The notes: a model not told the origin generated them from the letters alone. Positions 26,912-36,984 are shown, counted from the stretch's first letter. The stretch is 64,000 nt of DNA from Halovenus salina (GCF_026410925.1 NZ_CP112972.1:868001-932000), one strand, 5' to 3'. Numbers and translations are program-made.

Positions 26912-26921
26912 TATCTAGAGC
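26912..26921. promoter_or_regulatory. TATCTAGAGC motif, transducer promoter
   Basis: Imperfect copy (eight of ten bases) of the TATCTAGATA palindrome, preceded by GCCGT, close to CCCGT before the KaiC-like copy. A TATA-like GTTATC lies about 13 bases further on and 28 bases before the ATG at 26957. Confidence 0.5.
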
Positions 26922-26956
26922 GTGTTGTTATCTTGGTTGTCCAGAGAGAATGATAC

Positions 26957-29194
26957 ATGCTGGAGAGTCTCACGCTTGACAGGTTCGACCTGCGACCAAA
27001 ACTGATTCTGGCGTTCGTGCTCGTGGCGTTGCTCGTCGCCGTGACGGGGTTCGTCGGGTACACGAGCGTCAGTAACGTCGACAACCAACTCGAATCCGTC
27101 GTCAACGACGACGTCGCCGAGGCAGACGCAGCGATGGAGATGAAGTACGATCTCGAATCGGAGCGGCTAGCACTGCACGAAGTCCTGACCGGCGAGATGG
27201 AGGCAGCCGAAGAGTTCCGGGCCTCTCAGGCAGACTTCGAGGAACGGTACACGACGCTGGCAGAGCGTGACGACCTCACAGAAGACCAACAGCAATTGCT
27301 GTCGGAAATGACAGCCGAACATGAAGAGGCGAAATCGACAGGTGAAGAGGTCATTACGGCGATGGAAGCGGGCGACGAAGAGCGTGCAAACCAGAAGATG
27401 GACGAACTCGACAGCGTCTACACTGAACTCGAAGAGGACACCACGGCCTTCGAGGAGGATGCCGACGCGAAAATGGAAGCCTCGGTTGCGTCGGCGGCTA
27501 CGACGACGAACAATAGCCACATGATGATTATCGGTCTGACCATCGCAGCTTTCGTCGCGGCCATCGTCATCGGTCTCTTCGTCGCCGGCCGCATCACCAC
27601 CCCAATCAAACAGCTCTCGGCGGCCTCCCAGGCCATGAGTGAGGGCGATCTCAGCGCCGAAGTCGACGACCACCTCGAAGACGACGAACTTGGTCGGATG
27701 AGCGATTCGTTCCAGCAAATGCAGGCCAACCTCCGCAGTGTGTTCGACGAAATCGACACTTTCAGTAGCAATCTCGCAACCGGCGACGACGCCCTTCAGA
27801 CCCGCGACCGCCGGACCGACTTTCCCGGCACTTACGGCGACATCATGACCAATCTCGACAACGGTGCCACCGAAATGGTCGGCGGCTTCGAAGAGATCCG
27901 CACCGCCAGTCAGAACCTCAAAGACGGCAACCTCGAGAAGGACATCGACACCGACCGCCCGGGCAACTACGGTGAGATCCTCATCGCGTTCGACGACGGC
28001 ATGCGGGCGCTCTCGGGGAGCTTTGGCGAAATCGCCACTGCGAGTGAGGACCTGAAAAACGGACACCTCGACCAGAACATCGACACTAACTATCCGGGAC
28101 GGTTTGGCTCTGTGCTGAGTGACCTGGAGGACGGGGTCAGCCAACTGAACGAGAGCGTCGAACAGGTCCAGTCGATTGCGGACGATGTCGCAGCGTCAAG
28201 CGAAGACGTAGCGAGCAGTTCCGAGGAGATTGAACAGGCCAGCGAGCAGGTCGCCGAATCTGTCGAGGAAATTTCCCACGGTGCGGATACCCAGAGTGAG
28301 AATCTGCAGGAGGTAGCCGGCGAGATGAACGAGATGTCCGCCACCGTCGAAGAGATTGCCTCCTCGGCGGAGGAGGTCACAGCGACTGCCAGCACGGCCG
28401 TCGAGCGCGGCGAAACGGGCCGGGAGTACGCGTCGGATGCAACTGAGGAGATTCAGGCAATCGAATCACAGGCCGACGAGGCAGCTGAACAGGTCCAGAC
28501 GCTCGATGAGAAGATGGACCAGATCGGGGAGGTGGTCGAAATGATTACCGACATCGCCGAGCAGACGAACATGCTGGCGTTGAACGCCTCCATCGAGGCC
28601 GCCCGTGCCGGCGAAGCCGGCGAAGGATTCGGCGTCGTCGCAAACGAGATCAAGTCCCTGGCAGAGGAGGCAGCACAGGCGACGGGCGAGATCGAACAGC
28701 GTATCGAGGAAGTCCAGGCAACGACAGCCGACACCGTCGACGGGATGCAACAAATGAGCGAGCGGGTGCAGCGTGGATCCGAGACGATCGAGGATGCTAT
28801 CGAGATGTTCGATGAGATCGCCGACGCGGTCCAGGAAGCCGAGAGCGGCATTCAGGAGATAGGCGATGCAACTGATGACCAAGCAGCCTCCTCAGAGGAG
28901 GTCGTGGCAATGGTCGACGAGGTGTCGAGTGTCAGCCAGCAGACCGCTGCCGAAGCAAGCAACGTTTCAGCCGCCACCGAGGAACAGACAGCCTCGCTTT
29001 CTGAGGCCTCAGAGAATATCCAGCAACTCTCCGGGCTCGCCGAGGAACTCCACGATCAGGTGTCGGATTTCGACACCGGATCAGGAGCCGGTGCGGCAAT
29101 CGATGCGACCACGGGGTCGCCGACGACAGCCGACGGGGGGCACCCCGTACTTGATACTGAGGGTCGGAGGCCAAGTCGCGGTGGAGAGAAGTGA
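26957..29194 (+). CDS. Membrane methyl-accepting chemotaxis (Htr) transducer
   Basis: A 745-residue Htr-type transducer. TM1 (about 16-38) and TM2 (about 189-211, [18 protein letters not shown]) enclose an acidic helical extracytoplasmic domain of about 150 residues that looks like a four-helix-bundle ligand domain. Two HAMP-like units follow (about 211-265 and 290-330), with a repeated pattern of [16 protein letters not shown] and [16 protein letters not shown], then the signalling domain with tip [20 protein letters not shown]. The sensed molecule is unknown. It is divergent from hemAT, with a shared 183-base promoter region that has one motif copy facing each way. Confidence 0.92.
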   Translation: MLESLTLDRFDLRPKLILAFVLVALLVAVTGFVGYTSVSNVDNQLESVVNDDVAEADAAMEMKYDLESERLALHEVLTGEMEAAEEFRASQADFEERYTTLAERDDLTEDQQQLLSEMTAEHEEAKSTGEEVITAMEAGDEERANQKMDELDSVYTELEEDTTAFEEDADAKMEASVASAATTTNNSHMMIIGLTIAAFVAAIVIGLFVAGRITTPIKQLSAASQAMSEGDLSAEVDDHLEDDELGRMSDSFQQMQANLRSVFDEIDTFSSNLATGDDALQTRDRRTDFPGTYGDIMTNLDNGATEMVGGFEEIRTASQNLKDGNLEKDIDTDRPGNYGEILIAFDDGMRALSGSFGEIATASEDLKNGHLDQNIDTNYPGRFGSVLSDLEDGVSQLNESVEQVQSIADDVAASSEDVASSSEEIEQASEQVAESVEEISHGADTQSENLQEVAGEMNEMSATVEEIASSAEEVTATASTAVERGETGREYASDATEEIQAIESQADEAAEQVQTLDEKMDQIGEVVEMITDIAEQTNMLALNASIEAARAGEAGEGFGVVANEIKSLAEEAAQATGEIEQRIEEVQATTADTVDGMQQMSERVQRGSETIEDAIEMFDEIADAVQEAESGIQEIGDATDDQAASSEEVVAMVDEVSSVSQQTAAEASNVSAATEEQTASLSEASENIQQLSGLAEELHDQVSDFDTGSGAGAAIDATTGSPTTADGGHPVLDTEGRRPSRGGEK

Positions 29195-29198
29195 GAAT

Positions 29199-29414
29199 AT
29201 GGGTTCACGCATAGGGAGAGACGGTACTGCGTCGGCGTCGAATACGTCACCGATGCCGTCAGCAGTTAAAGGAGAGGTGAGTTCAATCTCGGGTTCGCCC
29301 CCTCACGTCGAGGAGGTGCGCGATACCCGGAGCGAGACCACGAGAGGTATCGATTCTCTGGCAGACAGACACGTCGTCTGGATAGACTCGGAAACAATCC
29401 CGGGTGACCCATGA
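29199..29414 (+). CDS. Small hypothetical protein coupled to hybrid kinase
   Basis: A 71-residue frame that begins four bases after the transducer stop and ends with an ATGA overlap onto the next kinase gene. The N-terminal half is Ser/Gly-rich and the C-terminal half reads SLADRHVVWIDSETIPGD. The tight spacing on both sides suggests it is translated; composition alone is weak evidence. No domain is recognised. Confidence 0.4.
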   Translation: MGSRIGRDGTASASNTSPMPSAVKGEVSSISGSPPHVEEVRDTRSETTRGIDSLADRHVVWIDSETIPGDP

Positions 29415-31216
29415 GTGAGACAAACGTCCTAACTGAGACCGGAGCACCGATAGAGGTCCTCCACGTTGATGACGAACCCGATTTCGCTACTCTCACCGTC
29501 ACGTTCCTCGAACGAGAGGACGACCGGTTCGTTGTCGAGACAGCAACCACCGCTGACGATGGGTTAGCGAAAATAGACGTTTGCCAACCCGACTGTATCA
29601 TCTCGGATTACAATATGCCCGGGATGAACGGGCTCGATTTCTTCGAGACTGTTCGAGAGAGGTATCCCGACCTCCCGTTTATTCTCTTCACTGGCAAGGG
29701 TAGCGAGGCCGTCGCAAGTGACGCTATCTCTGCTGGCGTCACCGACTATCTCCAGAAGCAATCTGGGCCTGAACAGTACGAACTGCTGGCCAACCGAATC
29801 CGCAATGCGGTTCGAGCGCGACGCGAGGCACAGCGGGCCGAAAGGCAGGAACAACTGATGCGGCTGACTGAGTTCGCCGGTGACACCGGCGGGTGGGAAC
29901 TGGATAGAGAGAGCGGAACTGTCCTGCTGACGGCTGGTGCCCGGCGAATTGTCGGGCGCCCTGAACAGACCGAAATCTCCCTCGAAGAAGCGATATGCCT
30001 GTTCCACCCGGATGACCGCGAGGACATCCAGCAGACACTCACTAGAGTCTTCGAAACCGGCGAGGAACTGCAAGATACGTGGCGACTTCAGCCAGGGGAC
30101 GGCGAGGAGCGACTCATCGATATGACGATCACTCCAGTTGTACAATCCGGGGGAGAGGTGACGAAACTCCGCGGTTCTGGTCACGATATCACCGACCGCA
30201 AGGAGCGGCAGCAGGAACTCGAAACGTACGAGACGATTATCCAGGCGTTGACCGACGCGGTGTACGTACTCGACGAGGAAGGGCAGTTCACCTACGTTAA
30301 CGACAAACTTGTCGAGTTGGTTGGGTACGACAGGGAAACAATTCTCGGCAGTCCGCCGTCACTCATCAAGGATGAGGCTGCCGTCGAACGGGCAGAACAC
30401 CACTTGGGACGGTTGCTGTCGAGTGATGGCCCCGAAACCGCCACGTTCGAGGTTACACTGCAGGCGCGTGACGGTAATCCAATCACATGTGACGACCACA
30501 TGGGCGTCCTTCCCTACGAAGGGGACCAGTTCGACGGGTCAGTCGGAACACTTCGGGATATCACAGAGCGCAAAGAGCGTGTGCGGGAACTCGAGCGACA
30601 AAACGCTCGTCTCGAAGAGTTTGCAAGCATCGTCAGCCACGACCTCCAAAACCCGCTCACGACTGCCCAGAGTCGCCTCGAACTGGCACAGGCCGATTGT
30701 GGCTCCCTTCACCTTGATAACGTAAGTAACGCAATTGACCGGTGTCAGGCACTTGTCGAGGATCTGTTGACACTCGCCCGAAGCGGGGACGCGGTCGGAA
30801 CGAGGGAACCGGTCGCCCTGTCGGAACTGGCACAGGAGTGTTGGCAGACGACGCCGAGCGCAGACGCAACGCTCGCTGTCGAAACCGACCTGACGATATC
30901 GGCTGACCGGAGCCGACTTCAGCAGTTACTCGAGAACCTCCTGAGAAATGCCGTCAAGCATGGCGGCCGCGAGGTGACGGTGACGGTCGACGAGAGAGTT
31001 GACGGGTTCTACGTCGCGGACGACGGAACAGGAATCCCCGATAAAAAGCATGACGAACTTTTCCAGGCTGGCTACTCAACCGCTGACGATGGCACGGGGT
31101 TCGGCCTCGCAATCGTCAAAGAAATTGCGGAGGCACACGGTTGGGAAATCCGTGTGGTAAACAGCGAGATGGGTGGCGCCCGCTTCGAGATTATCGGTGT
31201 GGACACAACCCACTGA
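29411..31216 (+). CDS. Receiver-PAS-PAS histidine kinase
   Basis: Hybrid sensor kinase of 601 residues. The receiver domain comes first (about 16-130; VLHVDDEPDFATL and phospho-acceptor Asp in CIISDYNMPGMNGLDF). It is followed by two PAS domains (about 150-265 and 275-390), a HisKA dimerisation helix with FASIVSHDLQNPLTTAQ (phospho-His) and an ATPase domain (about 475-600) with NLLRNAVKHGG, DDGTGIP and GTGFGLAIVKEIAEAHGW. The receiver-first order is common in haloarchaea. It is coupled to the 71-residue gene upstream and followed by the KaiC-like gene after 96 bases. Confidence 0.92.
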   Translation: MSETNVLTETGAPIEVLHVDDEPDFATLTVTFLEREDDRFVVETATTADDGLAKIDVCQPDCIISDYNMPGMNGLDFFETVRERYPDLPFILFTGKGSEAVASDAISAGVTDYLQKQSGPEQYELLANRIRNAVRARREAQRAERQEQLMRLTEFAGDTGGWELDRESGTVLLTAGARRIVGRPEQTEISLEEAICLFHPDDREDIQQTLTRVFETGEELQDTWRLQPGDGEERLIDMTITPVVQSGGEVTKLRGSGHDITDRKERQQELETYETIIQALTDAVYVLDEEGQFTYVNDKLVELVGYDRETILGSPPSLIKDEAAVERAEHHLGRLLSSDGPETATFEVTLQARDGNPITCDDHMGVLPYEGDQFDGSVGTLRDITERKERVRELERQNARLEEFASIVSHDLQNPLTTAQSRLELAQADCGSLHLDNVSNAIDRCQALVEDLLTLARSGDAVGTREPVALSELAQECWQTTPSADATLAVETDLTISADRSRLQQLLENLLRNAVKHGGREVTVTVDERVDGFYVADDGTGIPDKKHDELFQAGYSTADDGTGFGLAIVKEIAEAHGWEIRVVNSEMGGARFEIIGVDTTH

Positions 31217-31257
31217 CTGAAGATGTCTTTCAGCTACCTCTTCCCACTGTCTCCCGT

Positions 31258-31267
31258 TATCTAGATA
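31258..31267. promoter_or_regulatory. TATCTAGATA palindrome, KaiC-like promoter
   Basis: Perfect copy of the palindrome upstream of the KaiC-like gene. A TATA-like CTTATG is centred near 31276, about 14 bases away, matching the spacing in the hemAT and transducer promoters. A second AT-rich site (TATTATAAG, 31291-31299) is too close to the ATG for a leaderless start. Confidence 0.6.
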
Positions 31268-31312
31268 CCCGGCTTATGTTCATCCGGCCCTATTATAAGA
31301 ACATGATCTGCC

Positions 31313-32824
31313 ATGCCTGACGGACCACTTGACACGCAGATAGAGGAAATCGATCTGGTCCCCTCAGGGATTCCCGAGTTGGACGACCTGCTCAACGGGG
31401 GGTACATCCGCGGCCGGACGTATCTCGTCCAGGGCGTCTCGGGAACCGGGAAGTCTCTTCTCGGGCAGCACTTCCTTGAGGCGGGACTCAATGACGACGA
31501 GACAGTTGTGTACATTCACGGCGAAGAGTCGAGACACGACATTCTTGTCAACGCAGCACTGCTCGGTATCGACATTCGGGATGCGGAGTTTTTAGACATC
31601 GGGCCCGGAACGGACTTTTTCGCAGAGGACAAATCATACAATCTAGTCGACACGACAGAAGTCGAATCCGAGCGATTTACCGCAGATATCAAGCAGGTCA
31701 TCGAGAACGTCGACCCAGACCGAGTTCTTATCGACCCGATAACGCAGCTTCAGTATATCGAACGTGACGAGTACCAGTACCGCAAGCGATTGCAGTCACT
31801 CATTCGCTTCCTCCGTAAGCGGGAGGTGACGACAGTCGCAACTCGAACAGTCAGCACGAGCAGCGCCACCTCGACGACGTACGATGATTTCGATTCGCTC
31901 AGTGACGGTGTCGTCACCCTGTCTCTCGACGAGGGAGAACGCCGAATCGCGGTCCCAAAACACCGCGGACTCGGACAGAAAGACGGGAGCCACGGACTCG
32001 AAATCCGAGTGGGTGGTGTCGAAGTCTATCCACAGATCATTCCAGAACACGACGACCGAACGTTCGACCCGGAACTTATTTCGACCGGGTACGATGCTCT
32101 CGACGACCTCCTTGGTGGTGGAATCGAACGCGGCACCGTCTCGTTTATCAGTGGCCCAACTGGAATCGGGAAATCGACGACGGGTGCACAGATACTGTCC
32201 GGTGTCGTCGAAAACGGCGGTACGGCGCTGGGATACGTATTCGAGGAATCGATCGACCAGTTCATCCACCGCTCGGAGACCCTCGGCCTGCCGATGTCGG
32301 AGATGCAAGAAAGCGGATCGATTCGGCTCACAGAAACCGAACCGCTCGTGCGTTCGGCCGAGGAGTTTGGTCAACATGTTCTCGACCAGGCTGAGGACTA
32401 CGAGCCGGACGCTATCTTCATCGACGGACTCTCGGGGTACAAGATTTCTCTACAGGGCGACAATCAACGGCTCGTTCGTCGCCTCCACGGCCTCACTCGC
32501 GTGCTCAAGAACCGCGGCATTGCGGTCATAATTACGGACGAAGCCGATCGTCTCACCGGCATCCCAAAGGCCACCAGTACAGACACGAGCTATATCGCGG
32601 ATAACATCGTGTTTCTGTCCTACGTGGAAGTCGACGGCGAGTTAGACCGAGCCATTGGCGTCGTGAAAAAGCGACTCGGCGACTTCGATAATCGGTTCCA
32701 CCAGTTCTCTATCAAACCAGGTGAGGGTCTGGTCATCGAGGAGCCGTTCGATCACGTGCGAGGGATTATGCAAGGGGCGCCAACACCTCGCAGCCAGGAC
32801 AAGTCCCGGAGCACCGATCAGTGA
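31313..32824 (+). CDS. KaiC-like double RecA-fold ATPase
   Basis: A 503-residue KaiC-family protein with two RecA-like domains. Domain 1 (about 8-245) has Walker A GVSGTGKSLLG and the paired glutamates in YIHGEESRHDI; domain 2 (about 255-490) has Walker A GPTGIGKSTTGAQ and the paired glutamates in YVFEESIDQFIHR. Both thus look able to bind ATP. In cyanobacteria KaiC is the clock core. In haloarchaea double-domain KaiC proteins are linked to signalling, often next to kinases. No KaiA or KaiB gene is nearby. The stop overlaps the LOV kinase start, so the two are made together. Confidence 0.9.
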   Translation: MPDGPLDTQIEEIDLVPSGIPELDDLLNGGYIRGRTYLVQGVSGTGKSLLGQHFLEAGLNDDETVVYIHGEESRHDILVNAALLGIDIRDAEFLDIGPGTDFFAEDKSYNLVDTTEVESERFTADIKQVIENVDPDRVLIDPITQLQYIERDEYQYRKRLQSLIRFLRKREVTTVATRTVSTSSATSTTYDDFDSLSDGVVTLSLDEGERRIAVPKHRGLGQKDGSHGLEIRVGGVEVYPQIIPEHDDRTFDPELISTGYDALDDLLGGGIERGTVSFISGPTGIGKSTTGAQILSGVVENGGTALGYVFEESIDQFIHRSETLGLPMSEMQESGSIRLTETEPLVRSAEEFGQHVLDQAEDYEPDAIFIDGLSGYKISLQGDNQRLVRRLHGLTRVLKNRGIAVIITDEADRLTGIPKATSTDTSYIADNIVFLSYVEVDGELDRAIGVVKKRLGDFDNRFHQFSIKPGEGLVIEEPFDHVRGIMQGAPTPRSQDKSRSTDQ

Positions 32825-35049
32825 TGAGCGGTCAGTCAACCCTCGAGAGAGCTGAACAGCACACAATACAGCTTCTGGTCCACGGAGAAAGTGACCGTGT
32901 TGCTCTCGGGGACCTTCTTGACGAACGGTACGACATTCTTGACGATGAAGCAGTCCAACCTGTCGATTGCTACCTCGTCAGCGACCGGACGTTTCCCGTG
33001 TACTGCGACGAGTTGCAGGAACTGAAAGAAGAGGGGCATCCGACCTTCACGCCGGTGCTGTTAGTTCAACAGGAGGAGTCGAACGGAACTGTCCCGCTTC
33101 CGTCTGAACAGAACGACGACGGTCCACCACTCATCGATGAAGTGGTGTCCGCACCTGTCGATCGGGTAACACTGGTACGGCGGGTGGAGAATCTGCTGGC
33201 CCGCCGAGAGCAATCCCTGGAGCTATCCCAACGCTACGAGGATGCCAAAACCCGATTTCAGAAACTTTTCAACTCGACTAACGATGCGATTTTTGTCGTC
33301 GGGCCAACCGGCCAAGAGATTACCGAGTGTAATCCGGCAGCCGCAGACCTCCTGGGGTACACACGCGATGAACTTCTCTCGGTAGCTCCAACTCAAACGA
33401 TTCACGCAGATGAGCGAGCACGGTTTCAGTCCTTCCTCGGCGCTGTCCAAGAGACCGGGACAGGTTCGGCGGACGACCTCAGATGTCAGACAAAAGACGG
33501 CGAAACACGGCGGTTAGATGTGTCTGCTGCCACGCTTGAGGAGTCCGATGGTTCGCCCATAATTGTCTCCGCGCGGGACGTGACCGAACGCAAAGCGTAC
33601 GAACGGGAACTCGAACTGAAATCCAGGGCGATGGACGAGGCACCCATCGGAATCACCATTACCGACCACGAGCAGGAGGATAATCCGATGGTGTACGTAA
33701 ACGATGGATTTGCGGAAGTGACTGGCTATCCTGCTGAGGAAGCACTCGGGCGGAACTGTCGATTCCTTCAGGGCGAAGCGACCCGTGAGGAACCAGTTAC
33801 TCGGATGCGAGAGGCTGTCAACGCGGCCGAACCCGTGTCCGTGGAACTTCGAAACTACCGCAAAGATGGCAGCCAGTTCTGGAACCGTGTCAGTATTGCT
33901 CCCGTGAGAGACGACACCGGAACCGTGACGAACTATATCGGCTTCCAGCAGGACGTTACCGAGCGCAAAGAGCGCGAACAGACATTGCAACTGTTCAGGA
34001 AAGCCGTCGAGAATGCGGGACAGTCGGTCTTCATCACCGACAGAGAAGGTACTATCGAGTACGTAAACCCGGTGTTCGAACAGCGGACCGGCTACACGCG
34101 TGAGGAAGCTGTTGGCCAGACGCCCCGCATCCTCAAATCCGGGAAACACGACGACGAGTTCTACGAACAGCTGTGGGAGACACTCCTCGCAGGCAAGCAG
34201 TGGGATGGCCACCTCATCAACCAGCGCAAGAACGGAGAGCTGTACCACGTCGACGAAACAGTTTCACCGATAACAAACGGGGGAGACGAAATCACACATT
34301 TTGTCGCAATCAAAGCCGACGTGACGAACCGTCGGCTGCGCGAACAGCAACTCGAAGTTCTCAACCGCCTATTGCGTCATAACCTACGGAACGGAACAAA
34401 CGTTATCCAGGGACGTGCGACAGTTCTTCAAGACCTGCTGGACGACGAGGAACTCCAGACCAACGTGACGGAGATCGAACACCGAGCAGATGCATTAGCA
34501 ACGCTCGGTGACAAGGCCAACACTGTGCGTTCCCTGTTCGAAAGCGACCCACAGACCGAGACACCCTACGACGTGACAGAACTACTGACAGAGGTCGTGG
34601 CCAAATTTTCCGAAGCAAATCCCACGGCGTCAGTTACGCTGGGTGAGGTTGAGGCTGTCTCAGTCCGGGCAGATAGCCGGCTGGAGATGGCGATGACAGA
34701 GCTACTGGACAACGCCATCGTTCACAACGAGTCAGCCGTGCCGGAGGTGACAGTCTCTGTCAGGCCAGCGAGCGAAAAGGGAGCAAAAGACTGGGCCGAA
34801 ATCGAGATAACAGATAACGGACCAGGGATCCCGGACCACGAGCAGGAAACAATCGAACGCGGTGAGGAAACGTCGCTCCAGCACGGAACTGGGCTCGGTC
34901 TGTGGATTGTCTACTGGACTGTGTCACTCTTCGGCGGAGAAATCTCTATCCAAGACAACGAACCGCGTGGAACACGTGTTACATTAATGGTCCCGAGAGC
35001 GTCCGAAAAAGGTGGAGACGAAAGAAGTGACACTCGTCACCAAGACTAG
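32821..35049 (+). CDS. LOV/PAS histidine kinase coupled to KaiC-like gene
   Basis: Sensor kinase of 742 residues. The N-terminal 130 residues look like a degenerate receiver. They are followed by a PAS domain (about 140-260), a LOV-type PAS (about 265-390) with Cys313 in the flavin-adduct motif GRNCRFLQG and later NYIGFQQDVTERK, a third PAS (about 395-515), a kinase dimerisation helix with RLLRHNLRNGTNV and an ATPase domain (ELLDNAIVHN, DNGPGIPD, GTGLGLWIVYW). The LOV motif is the residue set that binds FMN and forms the blue-light adduct, so blue-light sensing is likely. GTG 32821 overlaps the KaiC stop by four bases; ATG 32824 is an alternative. Confidence 0.92.
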   Translation: MMSGQSTLERAEQHTIQLLVHGESDRVALGDLLDERYDILDDEAVQPVDCYLVSDRTFPVYCDELQELKEEGHPTFTPVLLVQQEESNGTVPLPSEQNDDGPPLIDEVVSAPVDRVTLVRRVENLLARREQSLELSQRYEDAKTRFQKLFNSTNDAIFVVGPTGQEITECNPAAADLLGYTRDELLSVAPTQTIHADERARFQSFLGAVQETGTGSADDLRCQTKDGETRRLDVSAATLEESDGSPIIVSARDVTERKAYERELELKSRAMDEAPIGITITDHEQEDNPMVYVNDGFAEVTGYPAEEALGRNCRFLQGEATREEPVTRMREAVNAAEPVSVELRNYRKDGSQFWNRVSIAPVRDDTGTVTNYIGFQQDVTERKEREQTLQLFRKAVENAGQSVFITDREGTIEYVNPVFEQRTGYTREEAVGQTPRILKSGKHDDEFYEQLWETLLAGKQWDGHLINQRKNGELYHVDETVSPITNGGDEITHFVAIKADVTNRRLREQQLEVLNRLLRHNLRNGTNVIQGRATVLQDLLDDEELQTNVTEIEHRADALATLGDKANTVRSLFESDPQTETPYDVTELLTEVVAKFSEANPTASVTLGEVEAVSVRADSRLEMAMTELLDNAIVHNESAVPEVTVSVRPASEKGAKDWAEIEITDNGPGIPDHEQETIERGEETSLQHGTGLGLWIVYWTVSLFGGEISIQDNEPRGTRVTLMVPRASEKGGDERSDTRHQD

Positions 35050-35452
35050 ACGAAAAATTCGCGCCGATGTAAGCCGACTGACGGATTACAAGGCGCGAGT
35101 CTTGCACGATTGACTAGCCCGATAGACGTAGGTGTGATCGGTTGGGACAGGCCACACACGTACTACGACGAGTGGGGATATCTCTGGAATCCATCAGAAA
35201 GCCAGTGAAACATGCAGAGGACAGAGGATGGATGCAGCAGTGGACGAGCAGATATCCGGTCACCTCCCACCAGTTAACGACCAGGTCTTACTGAAGTGCA
35301 AGGAAAAAGCCTCGCCCTTCAGCGCGGGGAGGATGTCATTCAGTGATGGATTGTTCATAAAGTTTCAGGGGAGCCTCCGATACAGAGAGCATGCAGCACA
35401 CGCCAAGAGACAAGATTATTAAAACAGATAACATAACACCATATTAAACTAA
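35050..35452. other. Intergenic stretch with an IS200/IS605-type right-end remnant
   Basis: About 400 bases without a convincing gene. The segment 35307-35338 (AAGCCTCGCCCTTCAGCGCG, then GGGAGGATGTCA) forms a hairpin and matches the form of right ends of haloarchaeal IS200/IS605 TnpB elements. The frame across it (KEKASPFSAGRMSF) resembles the tail of such TnpB proteins. The part just before the SelO gene is very AT-rich and may hold its promoter. Confidence 0.5.
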
Positions 35453-36847
35453 ATGCCATTTTCATTTAATACTAATTACAAAAATTTGGACTCGACCCTT
35501 TATTCAAGAGTGACGCCAAAAAGTGTTGCTAATCCCGATATTTTGCTTCTGAATGACGAGCTATGTGCTGATCTTGGATTGGATACAGCGGAGCTCAATG
35601 CCACAATTTTAGCAGGCCAGGACCTCCTGGAAGAACCAATTGCCCAAGCATATGCAGGCCACCAGTATGGAAGTTTTACTGTCCTGGGTGATGGGAGAGC
35701 GGTGATACTCGGCGAACATGTGCAGGATGGTACTAGATACGATATTCAGCTGAAAGGGTCTGGTCGAACTCCGTACTCCAGAAGAGGCGATGGCAACGCA
35801 ACTGTTAGCTCGATGCTCCGAGAGTATCTGTATTCATACGCGATTCAGAATTTAAACATTAAGACATCGAGAAGTCTGGCAGTCGTCGAAACTGACGAAG
35901 CAGTCAAACGACGACGGACGGAATCTGGAGCCATTCTTGTCCGAGTGATGAACAGCCACATTCGATACGGGACCTTCCAGTATGTTGCAAACAAAGCATC
36001 CGACGAACTACAGCGGTTCACCGACTATGTTATCGACAGGCACTACCCGCAGCTACATACAAAGGATCGCACATACCTAGCGTTCTTCGATGCGGTCATG
36101 CAGTCGTCGATTGAGATGGTTGTTGACTGGCTGCGTGTCGGATTCATACATGGTGTGATGAATACGGACAACATGAGTATCGATGGTGAAACATTTGATT
36201 ACGGACCCTGTGCCTTCATGAACTTTTATGACGAGCAGACGGTTTTCAGCTCAATCGATAAGCACGGGCGATATGCATTCGGAAACCAGCGACCCATCTT
36301 GCGGTGGAATCTTGAACGGTTCGCAGAGGCACTCCAACCGCTGTGTACGCAATCAGCGCTCACGTATGATGAACTCGAAGGCAAACTAAACGAATTTGAG
36401 GATCGGTTTGATGCGCAATACGACACAATGATGCGGAAGAAACTGGGGATCAGCTCAGATGGTGAGCAAGAACTTGTCGATGAATTCATCGAGTGGCTTC
36501 GCAAATCGAATGCAGACTATACGAATACGTTCCTCGAGTTAGAGATGCCTGGGACGTTTGATTCCCCAGTGTTTGCAACTGCAGAATTCGAACAGTTACG
36601 GAATAAATTGGCTGCTGTCGGCCTAGATGAGGAGTTGATGCAGGAAGCCAATCCGCGGTATATCCCGCGCAACTACTTGGTTGAGGAGGCACTGGATACG
36701 TATCTCGAAACGGGTGATCTATCCAAATTCAAGGGGCTATTGACCGTGTTGGAAAACCCCTATACATCGAAGGATATGGGTTCACAATTCCAGCAACCAC
36801 CGCCACGAGAATTCGATTCAGAGTATACAACGTACTGTAATACTTGA
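35453..36847 (+). CDS. selO: SelO/YdiU family protein adenylyltransferase
   Basis: SelO is a pseudokinase that transfers AMP from ATP to proteins, acting in redox stress in bacteria and mitochondria. This copy has 464 residues, near full length. Visible family parts are AYAGHQYGSFTVLGDGRA, the nucleotide loop KGSGRTPYSRRGDGNA (101-116), the metal-binding NTDNMSIDGETFDYGPCAFM, and a C-terminus ending YTTYCNT that corresponds to the conserved YxTFCGT end with its cysteine. The gene is clearly AT-richer than its neighbours and the protein is much less acidic than normal haloarchaeal ones, so it looks recently acquired, probably from a bacterium. It is monocistronic. Confidence 0.88.
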   Translation: MPFSFNTNYKNLDSTLYSRVTPKSVANPDILLLNDELCADLGLDTAELNATILAGQDLLEEPIAQAYAGHQYGSFTVLGDGRAVILGEHVQDGTRYDIQLKGSGRTPYSRRGDGNATVSSMLREYLYSYAIQNLNIKTSRSLAVVETDEAVKRRRTESGAILVRVMNSHIRYGTFQYVANKASDELQRFTDYVIDRHYPQLHTKDRTYLAFFDAVMQSSIEMVVDWLRVGFIHGVMNTDNMSIDGETFDYGPCAFMNFYDEQTVFSSIDKHGRYAFGNQRPILRWNLERFAEALQPLCTQSALTYDELEGKLNEFEDRFDAQYDTMMRKKLGISSDGEQELVDEFIEWLRKSNADYTNTFLELEMPGTFDSPVFATAEFEQLRNKLAAVGLDEELMQEANPRYIPRNYLVEEALDTYLETGDLSKFKGLLTVLENPYTSKDMGSQFQQPPPREFDSEYTTYCNT

Positions 36848-36984
36848 TCGGATAGTACCGAAACGCTCCTGCGTAGAGGATTGTTGGTGAGATCATAGCG
36901 CAGTCTTGAGCGGAATCGTACTTTTGTCGGGTGGCGCGTACGTACCACCCTTGCCCGCTACGACTTCCGGCTACTGCTGGGAAC

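Noticed and set aside
27167-28144. Minus-strand frame of 325 codons opposite the membrane transducer
   Set aside because: Its composition mirrors the coiled-coil codons of the transducer; no start context or family.
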